DNA of 64,000 nt, from contig NW_020312048.1 of NCBI RefSeq assembly GCF_002999335.1, forward strand, positions 62,001-126,000. Direction: 5' to 3'. This stretch comes from Cyclospora cayetanensis. Its lineage: Eukaryota > Apicomplexa > Conoidasida > Eucoccidiorida > Eimeriidae. How positions within the stretch are numbered: the first letter of the stretch is position 1; each line of letters starts with the position of its first letter. Below are positions 45,556-58,300 of the stretch, piece after piece. The notes beneath the pieces are model-generated. The model was not told the DNA's origin, searched no databases, and saw only the letters and a program-made list of their open reading frames with translations. The position numbers and the translations under genes were made by a program.

Positions 45556-48500
45556 TTTTGCATTAGCCCTTCGTTCCAGCAGCTCTTGGGAAGGCTTTGG
45601 TAGAATGAGCCCTCGAAGCCATTTCCGAAGCCTCCTCCGAGACGCAAGAATCAACATCTGCCTGCAGTTCAGTCAAATCGAACTGGGAGGGAGCGACACG
45701 CCTACTCCTAGTCACGTTCGGTTTGGGAACGTGCTATATAAACACGCCATGAGCAAAAGGTTCTGGTCTCGCTGCTGCCATCTACTATTGAAATAGGGCC
45801 TGCTACTTACCTGAACGGCAGCCTCGACGAAACAACGAGCAAAGTCCCTGGCCTCCAGTTTCCTGCAGAAACCTCACCGCTCCTCCAGAACACACCCATG
45901 CATATACACGTGCTACACCCAGTAGAGTTTCCCACTGTACTAATCTCCGTGAGAGGCAGGCATGGCAAGTTTAGGGAAACCACTCTTAATTCCTTTGAGA
46001 CCGCTATTACCCCCTTAGGTGGTCCTCAAGAGGACTTCGGGTTGATTTAGGTTTTCTGAAGTACTTATCAACGGCATGGAGATGGTCGCGCCTCCACATT
46101 TGTTGTTGCTGCTTTCTTCTCTGTTCCTGCAGCATGAACCGCTCCGTCAACTCGGCTGCAGCACAACGAAGGTTTATGCCCCCTCATATTCAGTGGCCAG
46201 CGAAGCACAGGGTCAGTGTTGCCCGTGAAGACGCATCACAGGTTCCGAACGCTGGCATTCGGAAAGTCACTGAGGGGGAGACGGGTCGGTTCAGGGAGTC
46301 AATCCGAGTTGATGGAAATGTATTCAGGATCGCAGGATTCCCACAACATGAGGGGCGGCGAAAAGGATGTGTGCTTGGACCTTTACTGGGCCTTACTTAA
46401 TTCGGATTGTAGCTGTTCATTCAGCCTCATTTGCTGCCTCAACTGCCTAAACCCACATGGGACAAACCGGGACCAAAAGCGCGTAAACATTATCCAAACC
46501 TCGAACTCTGGAAGAATAGAAACGCGACCGACGCTGACGGACACTCCAGAACGTGGACGTACGTGGTTACAAAAACAATAAGAGTGCGACTCTACGTGCT
46601 GGACCTTCAACACGGCCCTTAGACGACAGAGTTTAGCGCTTTGGCCAGAGGAGCTATCAGCATACACACTCGTGGGTTTCCTCTTTTTCGGTAGCAAGGT
46701 CATTAGCGAATATCTGCAGCTGGTCCATCTGCCTCCTGAAAGCGAAGCGCACCCAGCGTCTGATGAGGCTGAGTGAACTCTGAGGTGAAGGAGGCTGCTT
46801 CGGACCACGCTGCAGCAGGAAGAGCACTACCCTCTCTACGGTGGCAACTAACTTGTGCACACTTGGCCGTCTTAAGAGCCCAGCTACAAGCAACACACAG
46901 AGACTACTGGTGGCTCTTTGCAGCAGCTGGAGGCCTGTGACCTTGAGGCAATTTATTCGCACATAGAGACTGGACCTTCAGTGTTCCTGAAGAAGCAGTA
47001 TCAGCTGCGATTTTAAGGTAGCAGCAACAATTGCCGCTGAGTATACCCTTGGGCTTTACTTAAAAGGGGCTAGGGCGTAGGTAAAAGGGGCTTGGGCTTG
47101 GGCTGCCTACCTGAGTCGATCCACCACAGCTCGCTCTTCCTCCATCTGAGGCGAACACCAACAATAAGCAGTCTGTACTGGTGATGGAGGTGCAGGATAT
47201 GCTAGGTCAACGTCAACAGCATTTGTAGCGTCGGCAACAAAGGTATAGAAGCATAACTTACTTGGACCTGTGATTCTTCATACTTTTCCTTCCACCCCTA
47301 CAGCAGCAAACATATACTGACCCCAAAGGCTATACCCTTGTCAGGCACAGAACCAGGCTTGTGTTATGAGCGGTGGACTCCCCTTGAAACAGCAAATCCG
47401 CAGCAGTAACCAACACGGCAGCAAAGGGCGACGCATGCACCTGCGAAGTGTAGTGCTACCTGCCCTACTAGCAACTGCATCACCACGTGTAAATAAAGCT
47501 GTAGGGAAATCCGACCTTAACGATCTGCTCGTGGTTTTCAATGACAACCCGCCATTCCTCATGCTCTTTTTGCAGCTCCCCAACCTTCTGCCTATATGCG
47601 CGCTTGACAGCGCTCACCCTTTCCCTAGCCTGTAGCCAATGCAAATCGCAAGCTGCTGTCCCTGACTAAAGAACGCCCCCCTTTAATATAAGGTGTGGCT
47701 TTGGCCACTCTGCTGTAGAGCGGACTCGGATTATGGTGAGCCGCTTGATTTGCACCTGTATGTATATACATATATATATATGGGGTCTTTCTGAGGAACT
47801 CAAACAATCTTGGTTCTACTTTAAAGCCTTCTCGTTTCACGTATGCAAGGTGGCTCACCTCTGCCAGTTCTTCTGTGAGGTTTCGCTGCAAGTCCCCTGT
47901 CACAGAAGAGCCGCAGAATGGGCATATTCGTACACCAGAAAAATAGCAGCAAAGGGAGGCGCTCCGACGCACACAAAACGATATATTTAGGGTAGATAAA
48001 GCAACCTGACGGACCCATCCCCTTCAAATTGTGCCGAAACATCTGAGTTTGCTGCTCTGCCCGCTGTCGCTCGTGGTCCAATAGACCGGCCTGAGGCATG
48101 ACGGCACAGGCTGTGCGATTAGAGGCACATTTGCGAGAGAAGGAGACGAAAAGTACGCAAGCACAAACACACGCAGGACCCAGAATGGTGCCTCCATTCA
48201 GTAGAAGACAGTAGAAAGACAGTATCCACATTAGGCAGTGCCTAGCGCAGCTAGCAGTCCGGCCTTCCAGACAACACTTTAAATCCTACTCGGGGCCTCC
48301 CCCTTTTCTAGGGTCAGCGCTGGTATGCCTTTCACCAGCACCGCTGCCAAATATACTGAAATAGCACTCAAGAAGCATCTTACAAATCCACAAAGAATGC
48401 ACCTCAACAGGCTCTCTTTCTAGTCTCAGTGTATAAGAATCTTCATGGCCTTCGGAAGCATAGCTAAAAGCCCTCGAAGGTGCTAAATAATATCATAAAA

Positions 48501-50862
48501 GCCCTTCCTAGGGTGCCTAGGAGGCATGGATGTACAAGGTACCTCGGCGCGGGCCTTGTTGAGCTCATTTTGCGCTTCCTGAAGTTTTCCACGGAGTCTT
48601 GCGATGGTGCGACTCTATAGATGCATCCCAGAAGCAGCGACAAACACAAAAGCAGCAGCAGCATATCAGCGGGCATAGGCACACTGAGGCCGATAAAAAG
48701 GCGGTGTTTACATCCGACAGGCCACTACATACGGTTGTAGATGCAACGAATCATGCTGCATAAATAAGCACAACAAAAACTGCAACATCAGCACTAACAG
48801 CAGCAGATGAGTCCCACCAAATTCTTTTTGTCTGCTTCGAGTTTCCTTGATGCCTGGCGTTCATCTAAGAGCTTTTGCTCCACCTATCGCTCGTAGATAA
48901 CACATTAAAGCGTAATCCCTAGGTGGAGTGGACCGGACGCCAGGGAACGCTAGGAGGCACAATAAAACAAGTCACGCTGTGTTCGACTGCGTTCAAGGGT
49001 ACGAAGGTGAAGTCACCTCGGCCATCTGATTGGATAATAATCGGCGTTCCTTTAGGTCATGAACTACACGGTGAGCCAGGGTCTGCAGTGGAGCCAGCAG
49101 CAGCAGTACGGAGCTTGGCTTCGCTGCTGCCATGGGCACGTTGGACATGCTGGTCTTTCAAAGAACAGGGTTCGTGTACTACACAAAGCAACATCCGTAC
49201 CGAAGCCTTGTCCCTGTGCTCCAGGTACTTTTGGTGTGCTTCCTTCGTTGCCGCTTGCTGTTGGTGCAGCCGTTGCTTTGTGGCCTGACACTCGGCCTGA
49301 AGCCCAGGAAGGAAGATGGCACTGCATAGACCTTAGGAGCTCATGCGAAGGATTGAGCTGATGCTGCCTTGATTAATGCATGACGGCCTACGGTTAATGC
49401 AGTGTGACTGGGCAGTGAGCAAGGTATAGTTCGTGCCTTTCAGATGGCCTTTAGCAGTGTTGAGACACAGGTCGACGAGACTCCAGCACTATAAGCCTAA
49501 ACAGTAGGCCTCTACCCTCCTAGATTGCTATTGTTGCCCATAAGGAAGACTACGCAGTAAGGCACGATGGTGATAAATTTTGAGATCTATGGTCGTAAGC
49601 TTCTTTTCTGATTTGCGAACTTGGCCTTGTATGCAGGAATATGCCAACAGGGACATGCGAACAGTTCCTATCGCTGCGTATGTCCCTTGTTTTGCTTTTG
49701 GAGTGCAAGCGTGGGTACACTCGCAGCTTCATTTGAGGGAGTAGATCTGTGTCTCCTTACGAGCTCGCCTCTCCAGTACTGTGTGTGACCTGCGGGAAAA
49801 GGCCTGCTCACTTACCGTGATGTCGTTGAGCCTTGAATATAAAAGCGCTTCTTTCGCTGTTGTGGCATCCTCGGCTGTCATATCTTCTGTTCTGAACCCT
49901 GCGGCGGCCCCGGAAACGAATGTAGCGCGCGCTACTGAGTGCTGAAAAATAGTCCCTGTTTTTTTTCCGTATTTCTTGCTCTGTCCAAAGGTTGATATAC
50001 GAAAGACGACTCGACTATGTGCCTCTGCCTTTCGTGGTGGTTGGTGTCAAACCGAGGAAACAAAGCAAAGGACTAGCAATAACACAAAATAGAAAAAATC
50101 GCGCGAAAGCAAAGAAGAAGGAAAGCTTTTCCCACGCTGATTGGCAGAGTGCCCAAGAAAACTCGACATAGGAATGCTCTGGAGATCCCAAAGCAAAAGG
50201 ACCACTTTAAATTCTTTATGGGGAATTAATGCACACTTATAGCAATAATAACGTGCATATGGAGGTGTGTTTGTCCATATAGCAGAACATGTATCTGTTG
50301 GTGGCTGCATTATATTTTATAGCGGTCATAACTTTAGCATTCAAAAGGAACTGAAACTAAGTTGCACACGGGATTCGCATGCAAATATGTTGACCCCGTC
50401 GTCCCGGCTCTGTTCGGAAGGAAGCATCCTCCGCAAGCGATACGCATTGGCCACATCTTCCGGTGGGTATGCAACTAAGGACTCCTCTTCCAATTGCAGG
50501 GTTTAAGCCATCCCCCTCTACTCATAGCTACATAAAACTACAGAGATGTACATCGATTTGTCTAGAATTCACCATGAGACGAAGTAATGCTGAGGGTGGT
50601 CGTGCAAGTTACCGGCGCTTGCTGTCTCTTGCGGTAGAGGAGAACTGGCACCGACTTCACACCCGGAGGCATCTACGGGGGCCTCTGAGAAAGCTAAAGG
50701 GCCACCAGAGACCTCTTGCCGGGCTCTATGGCCATCAATAATCTGTGCAATCGCCTCCTGAAAGCGAGAGGCGAGGAGCGATCCCTCAGGTAGTGGCCGC
50801 CCCCTGAGGGGTGTCTCTTTGGGGGGCTCAATCCCCAAGTTCACTTGGGGAAGCTGCTGCAT
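45556..50862 (-). CDS. Coiled-coil protein built from at least 14 small exons
   Basis: All exons join in phase (1,203 bases, 401 codons): 50862-50613, 49898-49816, 49778-49761, 49296-49201, 48883-48818, 48614-48543, 48090-48006, 47896-47859, 47629-47516, 47145-47111, 46768-46666, 46442-46397, 46155-46065, 45661-45556. An in-frame TGA precedes the ATG at 50862. Residues 1-84 are Pro/Glu-rich with one helix (LLASRFQEAIAQIIDGHRA). From about residue 85 onward the chain is almost continuous heptad-like helix: TAEDATTAKEALLYSRLND, TKQRLHQQQAATKEAHQKY, IARLRGKLQEAQNELNKAR, RERVSAVKRAYRQKVGELQ, then the basic run RRRLRKWLRGLILPKPSQE. No family is recognised. Length and charge pattern would suit a cytoskeletal, basal-body or conoid scaffold, but this is a guess. 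The 18-base exon and the choice of acceptor at 46768 are the weakest links. The final exon is not identified. Confidence 0.78.
47766..47780. repeat. Short (TA)n run
   Basis: Seven to eight TA units in the intron between exons 47896-47859 and 47629-47516 of the coiled-coil gene. Confidence 0.7.
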
Positions 50863-52380
50863 CTTTGAGCCTAAGCCAAAACGTTCATGCGATGAATATG
50901 GTCATGCAATAAGGAGAACAATAGGGTGTTGTTGGGAGACACGGGAAGCGGACAAACTCAAGTCCACGGGGCGAAGCGGGGAGGGGCACGGCAACTACTG
51001 GGTCTCTCTCACGCACAGCTGCTGTCTCTCAGATCTCACACCGGCTCCTCAACGGACGATGGCTAAAAGTATACTCCTATTTTTTGAAATCGCATCCTAT
51101 CGTTCTTTGCCTCTTTTTGTGGTCTTTTTAGCGCTTGGCGCCGGAAAGGCGAGGAAAGTTCCCTGAATGCCCGTCATAGCACGGAGGTCACTCCGCTCTA
51201 CGAGACTTCTTCGCAACTTTACCCCCTCTAAGTCGAGTTATCCTCCTTGTAGAGTGTTGCCTTAAGGCAGTGCTGCGCAGCCATCTTCTCTGAATGCAAC
51301 CCCGCTACTCTTGACCGGCTTGCTCTGCTTTCGCGCTTTATGAATCCTCATGTGCATCCACATTCTCCCATGCCTTCACCCAATAAAGAGAAACAGAACA
51401 TCTATATGTCCAAATTCACCTGTATGGCAATAATAGACATAATCTCTCGAACACGTTTTGCAGCCCTGGCAAAAACGTGTAGTGCGTATGCAACAGGTGT
51501 GCCGTAGGGACAGACTACGAGAGTCGTTGAGCTGCTGAGCTAAGCATGCGACATTGATGAATAACGTTCATATCCTGTAGGAGCTCATTGACAGACTGCG
51601 ATATCAGCGTGAAGTATCGCTGCCGAGACTCCTGCGGGCACTGCCCGGGAACCTGCGTACCGAGCCGAGCAAGCAGCTGTGCTGCAACTCGGGGCTGCCG
51701 CCTCTAGGAGATAGTTGTACCACCCCCCCCCCACCCCTTATTCTCCCCTATATAGGCCTCGTCTTTTTCACCAAGAAAAGCACTTGTTGACGGCTCATCT
51801 GATCTGCCCGCGGTCTGTACAATCGTCGGAGGCAACGCGAATCCGTGCTGGTGCATGCCAGAAGCTGCCTTTACACGCGCTTCACAAGTAACTGCAAAGC
51901 TCTGACAAAGCCGGTTGTGAGGCTGCACAGCTGTCAGCCTCCCTGGCGGCTCCCCGAGCATACCCGCTGCCTCCACGCTGCCACTGGGATTCAGCTACCC
52001 CACGCAGCGATACCGCACGCTGCGGTGAAAGCTCCGTTTTGTCTGTTTTCCTTCGGAAGTACTGTCTATACAGCTACTCGAAGAAAGAAGGCGCGGAATG
52101 GTCTCCTCCGCTTCGCTCTCTCTCTACAGAGATTTTACGAGACACTGAAGGAAACACCTTCTACCTCCCATGCGTCATGTGCCAAGGGCCCCCAGCATGG
52201 CTAGCGCCCTCCCCTCTAACCTCCCCCCTCCCCCCTTCCCCCCTCGTTGCTTTCAATGCAGATACTCAAGGAATTCGCCGCTGGCCAGATTCGTTAGAAT
52301 CAGCCTATATGTTGCCGTTCCCAAGAAACAAGAAGAAGCAGGAAGGCTCTGCTGCAGCCGTAGCTTGTGCAGCACCAGCA
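50863..52380. other. Spacer between the coiled-coil gene start and the repeat-rich gene
   Basis: Both flanking genes read leftward, so this holds the promoter of the coiled-coil gene and the 3' flank of the large gene that stops at 52381. A run of C (about 51724-51740) and CT-rich stretches are seen, with no supported coding frame. Confidence 0.4.
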
Positions 52381-55300
52381 TCACAGAAGCTGCTGCAACC
52401 TCCTGCCATTGCGGATGTGGGGGTTCGGTGGCGTTCCTGGAGGGAGCTGCACTAGGGCCATAAAGACGTCCCTCCACTGACGCAACAAGAGTTGCTGCTG
52501 CCGTTCTTCAGCCCTGTACATCTCGATCAAAGCCTTCCCTTGCTGCAGCAGCTCCCGCTGTCTGCTGGCCTGCTGCTGCAACTGCTCTTCTTCCTCCTTG
52601 ACTTGCTGCAGCTGCTGCAGATCCACTCCCTCGCCCTCCTCCTGCTTCAGCCGTCGCTGAACGTGCAGCAGCTGACTTCCAGTCGAAAGAGCGTCCCTCT
52701 CAATGCATCTCAGTTGACAGCTCAGGTGAGCTGCCTTGGCGCGAAAGATGTGGGTGCCAATGGAATCCAGCAGCACGAAGAGGCCCTCGTAGCTCCTGGA
52801 GAGTGACACGCATTTGGAGTCGCTTGTCTTGTCTTCCTCGGCATCCTTCTTCCCCCCGTCCCCCTCTCTGACGCGTCCAGCTTCCTTCTCTGCCTCGAGC
52901 CGTGCAGCGACACCTCGCAGCTGCCAGTCAAATCGCAGCTCGCTGCGATCCACAACATCCTCATTATACGTGCTGCTGCTGCTGTTGATATCAGCAGCAA
53001 CAATGCTCGCCTCCCCCGCCAGGTTGCCCACAGCATGCTGTTGCTGTTGCTGTTGCTGTTGGTGCAAATCATCCCCTACTGGCAGCCGCTTCTTAGACGG
53101 GCTTTCCCCGGCTTGGCAGTTAGCACTGCCGTTGTTGTTGTTGGCTATTGGGAATCCCTTGGTAGGAACTCTCCTCAGAATGAGGTGCTTGCCTCCCTTC
53201 TTTTCGAGCGCCCTTTCAGCGGCGGCTCTGCTGCTGCTGCTGCCATGCGCAGCCTCGAGGAGTGAAAGCAGCGTGCGACTATGCGCCTCGATATCACTCA
53301 AAGTTGAAAGACGCGTGTCCAGAGCAGACAGCGAAAAACGCTCCCCGTGAGTTGTATAGCACCGTTCAAGTTCAGAGAGAGAAGGAGGCTGGTTGCTCAC
53401 CTGCAGGCGGACCGCAAGAGTCACGCATTGCTGCACACTCACCTTGAAGACAACGACAAGGATATACACTCCTAGAGGGAATGCAAAAGCCTACATTCGC
53501 AGCAGCGCGGCTGTAGAGAGACCTAAGGAAGGGCAGCAGCCGCATGGGCTGTTGTTTTCGCTGTATCGTATCGCACCTTATCAAGAGACACCCGAAGGAG
53601 GAAATCCTCGTCGTCACAGCTGCAGTGTATGGTTAGCAAACACAGATTCAACGGAACTGTGGGCTGTATGCCGAGAGAGGATGGCCAAGGGAGCTCCCAG
53701 CCTGCATCGCCCTCTTCAGAACCTCGTGCTGGTGCTTCTCTTGTTGATATTGCTGAGGCTATGCCATGAGATTCGTCGGTTGTTGCAGCAGCATTCTGCA
53801 GTGCTGCAGCAATCGGAGCTGTGTATGCCGTAGAGGATGCTGCCTCTGGCCCGTCCACGTCCATGTACAGCTGCGTTTTCTCTGCTGCTGCATCTGCATG
53901 CGCGCGTGGATCTTTGCCGTTGAGGGTTTCTAAGGTGCCCTCGCTGCAGTGCTTCCCAGGTGCCAGCGAGTCACCGCTCACTGCGTTCTTCGAAGGGGGA
54001 TTTGCAGCAGCCGCAGAGTCGCAGAGCTGCTGCTGCTGCTGTAGTAAAGGCGGTTGTGGCTGCTGCAGCAGCTGCTGCTGCTGCTCGCTTGTGGAGGAGG
54101 AAGGGGAGCAGGAGTTGCGGGCAGCAACTTGTTCTCCTGTCAGAAGGCCGATCCAAGGAGCACAGCGGAAGCGTTGCCTCTTAAGACGCTGCTGCTTCTG
54201 GTGCTGCAGATGCTGCATGGATCCTGCAGCGGCATATAACGGCAACTGGTTTGGATTGATGCGGCCATACAGCAGTCCAAGACAGAGGCACACAGAATAC
54301 CCCATCTCGAAGCGCACAGTGCTGCTGCTGCTGCTGCTGTTGCTGTTGCTGTTGCCACCTGGCGCACATCCAGACGTACAACACCATATACATAATATAC
54401 ATATATATATATGTATATATATGTATATACATATCCATGTATATACAGATGAGTGGTCGCGCCCTCTAAATGAGACCGGCAGCACCACGCACATTTCACA
54501 AACCACATGATCGCGTGCATCCCCACAGAGAGCCTGTTAAAGCGTCGAGAATTCTTACGAAGAATACACAACTAAGAGAGCGTAGACATGGAGAAGCACT
54601 CAGAGCGAGCGATGCCTTGCTTTGCAGCGGCTCACCGGTTTGGTTGTGGGGAGTCGCTTTGCCGTGGGGTTTGCGCTGCTGCTGCCTCGCGTTCCTCGAG
54701 CACGTGTCGTGCTGTTGCGTCTCTTCTAAGGCAAGTCGCTTTTGCGCGGGATCTAAAGCTCTGATGGCCACAGTGTCACCGAGGCGGTGAAGCAGCAGGT
54801 TGGCGGCAAGGAGATGCGCAGCGGCAGCAGGATTTTGATGCTGGACCGCGATTTCCATCAGCAGCACAGGAGACAAGAGCGGCGGGAGGGGAGCGAACAA
54901 ATACGTTGGATTGTGCAGGAGGTCAAGGGGGACGGGCTGGAGCAGCTGCAGAAGCCGCTCCCGACTCAGCACCAGAGATCTCATCATCGTCATCCACTGC
55001 CCTGAGAATCCATTCAGCAAGCCGCTGAGGCGCTGTTGCTCCTTCCGCTGCTGCAACAAGGCCTCCTGCTGCTGCTGCTGCTGCTGCTGCTCCGGAAGCA
55101 ACCCTACGGCGGCCGCTAGCAGAGGATCATCCAGCGGACTTAGCCCCAAGGCTGCTGCTGCCAGCTCTCCCCGACGCTGTCGCACAAGGGGAGGCGTCCG
55201 TGCCAACACGACTCGTCTGCCACCCCGGTAATAATAATCCACCCCGTGTTTCGCTGCTGCTGCTGCTGCCTTTGTCGGGGTCGCTGCTGCGGCTGAAGGC

Positions 55301-58300
55301 CCTTCCTGCAGACCCCCCTCGCTGCTCTCGCCATCCTCGCCGCACGCCGCTGCTGCAAGCAAGGCAACTGCCGCAGCAGCACGACGCTTGCGCCCTCCAC
55401 TCGCGGCAGCGGCAGCTGCTGCTGCAGCCGCTGCGGCCTCTTCGCGCGAACGCTTCCGCTGCGCCGCCTCTTCCTCTTCCCGCTGATACGCATCCCAATC
55501 CCAGCCTGAATGCAGCGGCAGCAGCACCAGTATGAACTCTTGCGCAAGCTCCTATGTTTTCTAGTCTTGAAAACACCTCTGAAACACGCATTCCCCACAT
55601 CGTGAGGCAAAACAAACCCCTAAACACACAACGCAACAACTTGCCTGGGGGCATGGTAGTGTAGCTTTGGATAATCACGTCCGCTGACACCTGCAAAAAA
55701 TAATAAGCGCAGGTGTCAAGTGTACAGACACCGAAAGTTTACTGCTAACGCGTCTCGATATGCATCTATACACATGGGCCTAAGCAAACATGCACCTATA
55801 GAAATATGTATAAATGTGTACCTAAAATATGTACATATATATGTATGGATAATTATATGTTTATACATAGAAATTCAAATTAAGTAGCGAGATTCGTAGC
55901 CCATGGTCCAGCACAGGCAGCGGGGGTGCGTGCGAACGACGGAGCGAACAAATTACTGGTGGGCGATGCAAAGAAGAGACCGCAAAAAATACTGGGGTAG
56001 AGAGCCCACTATGCATCGAAAAGAACATGCAAACGATTCAGCAAGTCAAGAGGAACTGCACTGCTCGAGGAAGGAGCAAGAGAAGGTTGCATAAAAAAAA
56101 CCCGCAAACAAACACACACACATACGTACATGCACAGGGGGAGAGGCGTGCCGGCATGCAGACACACCCAAATGCAAGTACAAAAGCAAGGCATCTGGCA
56201 AGAAGGAAGACAGAAGAGACGGTAGATACAACTTAACACTACCCTCCTTCTTCCCCCGGCAGGCTGCGCACTGTGAACAGGTGCTTGACTGTCTCGTGGG
56301 TAGGTTTAATGTGCTCCCGCGCCAACGTATCGAGGAGCTGATTCTCTAAAGCTTCAGGCCGGGCATGCTTCATATCTGAGCGAGAGAGCACATAAAGTAG
56401 CTGGACCCTGAATTTGGCTCAAGACGTGCATCTGCAGACAACTTCGGATGTGGACAAAGTCGACGGCATGCAGTGTGCCATGCATGCGCCACATGCGGCG
56501 GCTCGCCATACAAGAAGCTCTCGTCTGCAGCTAGCAGCCGATTGGAGGGTTGGTGTTTCGTTCTTGCCGCGGCATTCGGCTGGCGACACACCCGTCAGAA
56601 AGAGATGCACGGCACGCAAAGCTGAGCCTCACCTCTGTATGCTTCCCTGAGTTGGAGGATCTTCTTGGCCCTTGCGAGAGCATTCAGACACTTAAGGGAG
56701 TAGCCCGCCATCTTCTCGAGACGCAACTGTTGGCATCCTGCAGGAAACGGCTGCAGAGGACCCCAACAAACACCAGAAGGGAGAGTATAAGCCTTTCAAC
56801 GTGCAGTGCAGCAGCCTACACTGCACCGCGGCAAGCAGCGAGTCTCATCGAAGGGCTCTACGCCGGAAAAATACAGAACCGCACAAATGGAGGCAGTTAC
56901 AAGTATACTTGCCCATTCAAGCCACAGAATTTGCCAATCGCGAGGGAGAGAACACATGCACGAGAAAACACACTACACACCCCTCAGAGAAGGCACACAC
57001 ACACGCTGATTCCTAGCGTATGGCAGAAACAGAAAAGATGGCGGCAAGGCAGCACATCGCTACTCAAGAGGCGCACATAAATACAAATACACACACATAA
57101 AGACACACATAAAGACACATAAACACACAAACAAACACACACACACACATAAAGACACACATAAACAAACACACAAACATACACACACATAAACAAACAC
57201 ACAAACATACACACACGTAAACAAACACACAAACATATACACACATAAACACACAAATAAACACACACACATAAAGACACACACATAAACAAACACACAA
57301 ACATACACACACACATAAACACACACACACAGCCAAGCAGAGCCCCCAACACGACTCGAAGGGAAGGAGTCATAATATCGGGTACGCACCATGGGCTTGG
57401 TGCTTGTCCAGTTGCACAGGGAGTATTTGAGGTCTTCGAGAGCCATCACCACTACGATTTCTGTCTTGAAAGCCGGTGTCTTGCCTTGCAAGTTACTGTG
57501 GGGAACGCCTCCTCCCCCACGGCCATGTGGCGCTCTGCCTGTCATGCCGGCAAGCAGCGCGTCTCTCACTGCAGGCGTCATGCGTTCTGCATCATATGGA
57601 GGGAAAAGACACACACATGCAGCGTCCATGAAGGAGAGAACGCCATGATGAGAGCGCAAGAAGACCGACCCCCCAGTCCAACTTTGCACAAACACTGAGG
57701 TGCAACATCGGCGGTTCTTCCCCCTTCCCGCGGCTTTCCCTCCAGGCAGCCTGCCTGCTGATGAATTGGACCCTTTGCTAGACGCTGTTCCTGCTGCTGC
57801 TGCTGCTGCTGCTGTGTGTGTCTCTTGCGTTCGCCATGAAGCCTCGCTTTTTCTTTTTCCACCCTCTGCTTTATCCCCTTGTAACCCCCCTCCTTCCCCC
57901 AAAAGGTGACACCCCAAACACGGTGTCGCCCTGCCGCCTTTTTATCAAGGCTCCAGTCTTGATAAAAGGGCCACACTGGGGAGAGAGGGGGAGCAAAGGC
58001 GCATTCCTAGAAAGCCTGCTGCGACTGCACCACAAACTTACTCGCTTCCATTTCGGATTCCAGATCTCTTATAACCAGGCCTGGCTGGTACTTCCCAGTA
58101 GGTCTAAATCTCCACCAGCACAGACAGCGATGCGTTGGCTCGCACGAGCCGACAGGGCCGTTATACCACCCCGGGTGCTTCTCTGCAGCAGCAACGGCAG
58201 CACAGAGCTCTCCAGCAAAGAGCGGATTTCACGCAGCATCCTTCCCTCAAAGGGAGGCCAGCGGCAGCTTCACCCTGCACAAACAAAAGGGGAGAAACCT

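Noticed and set aside
46657..46665. Stop codon after THECVC as the end of the coiled-coil gene
   Set aside because: A donor at 46666 joins in phase to three further exons (46442-46397, 46155-46065, 45661-45556) that continue the helix.
53821..54510. Cys-rich plus-strand open frame of 229 codons
   Set aside because: It is the antisense of CAG arrays (CTG read as Cys/Leu). The minus strand carries phase-checked exons.
56984..57373. Cys/Val-rich minus open frames that look like membrane or Cys-knot proteins
   Set aside because: They are by-products of the ACACATAAA repeat within an intron.
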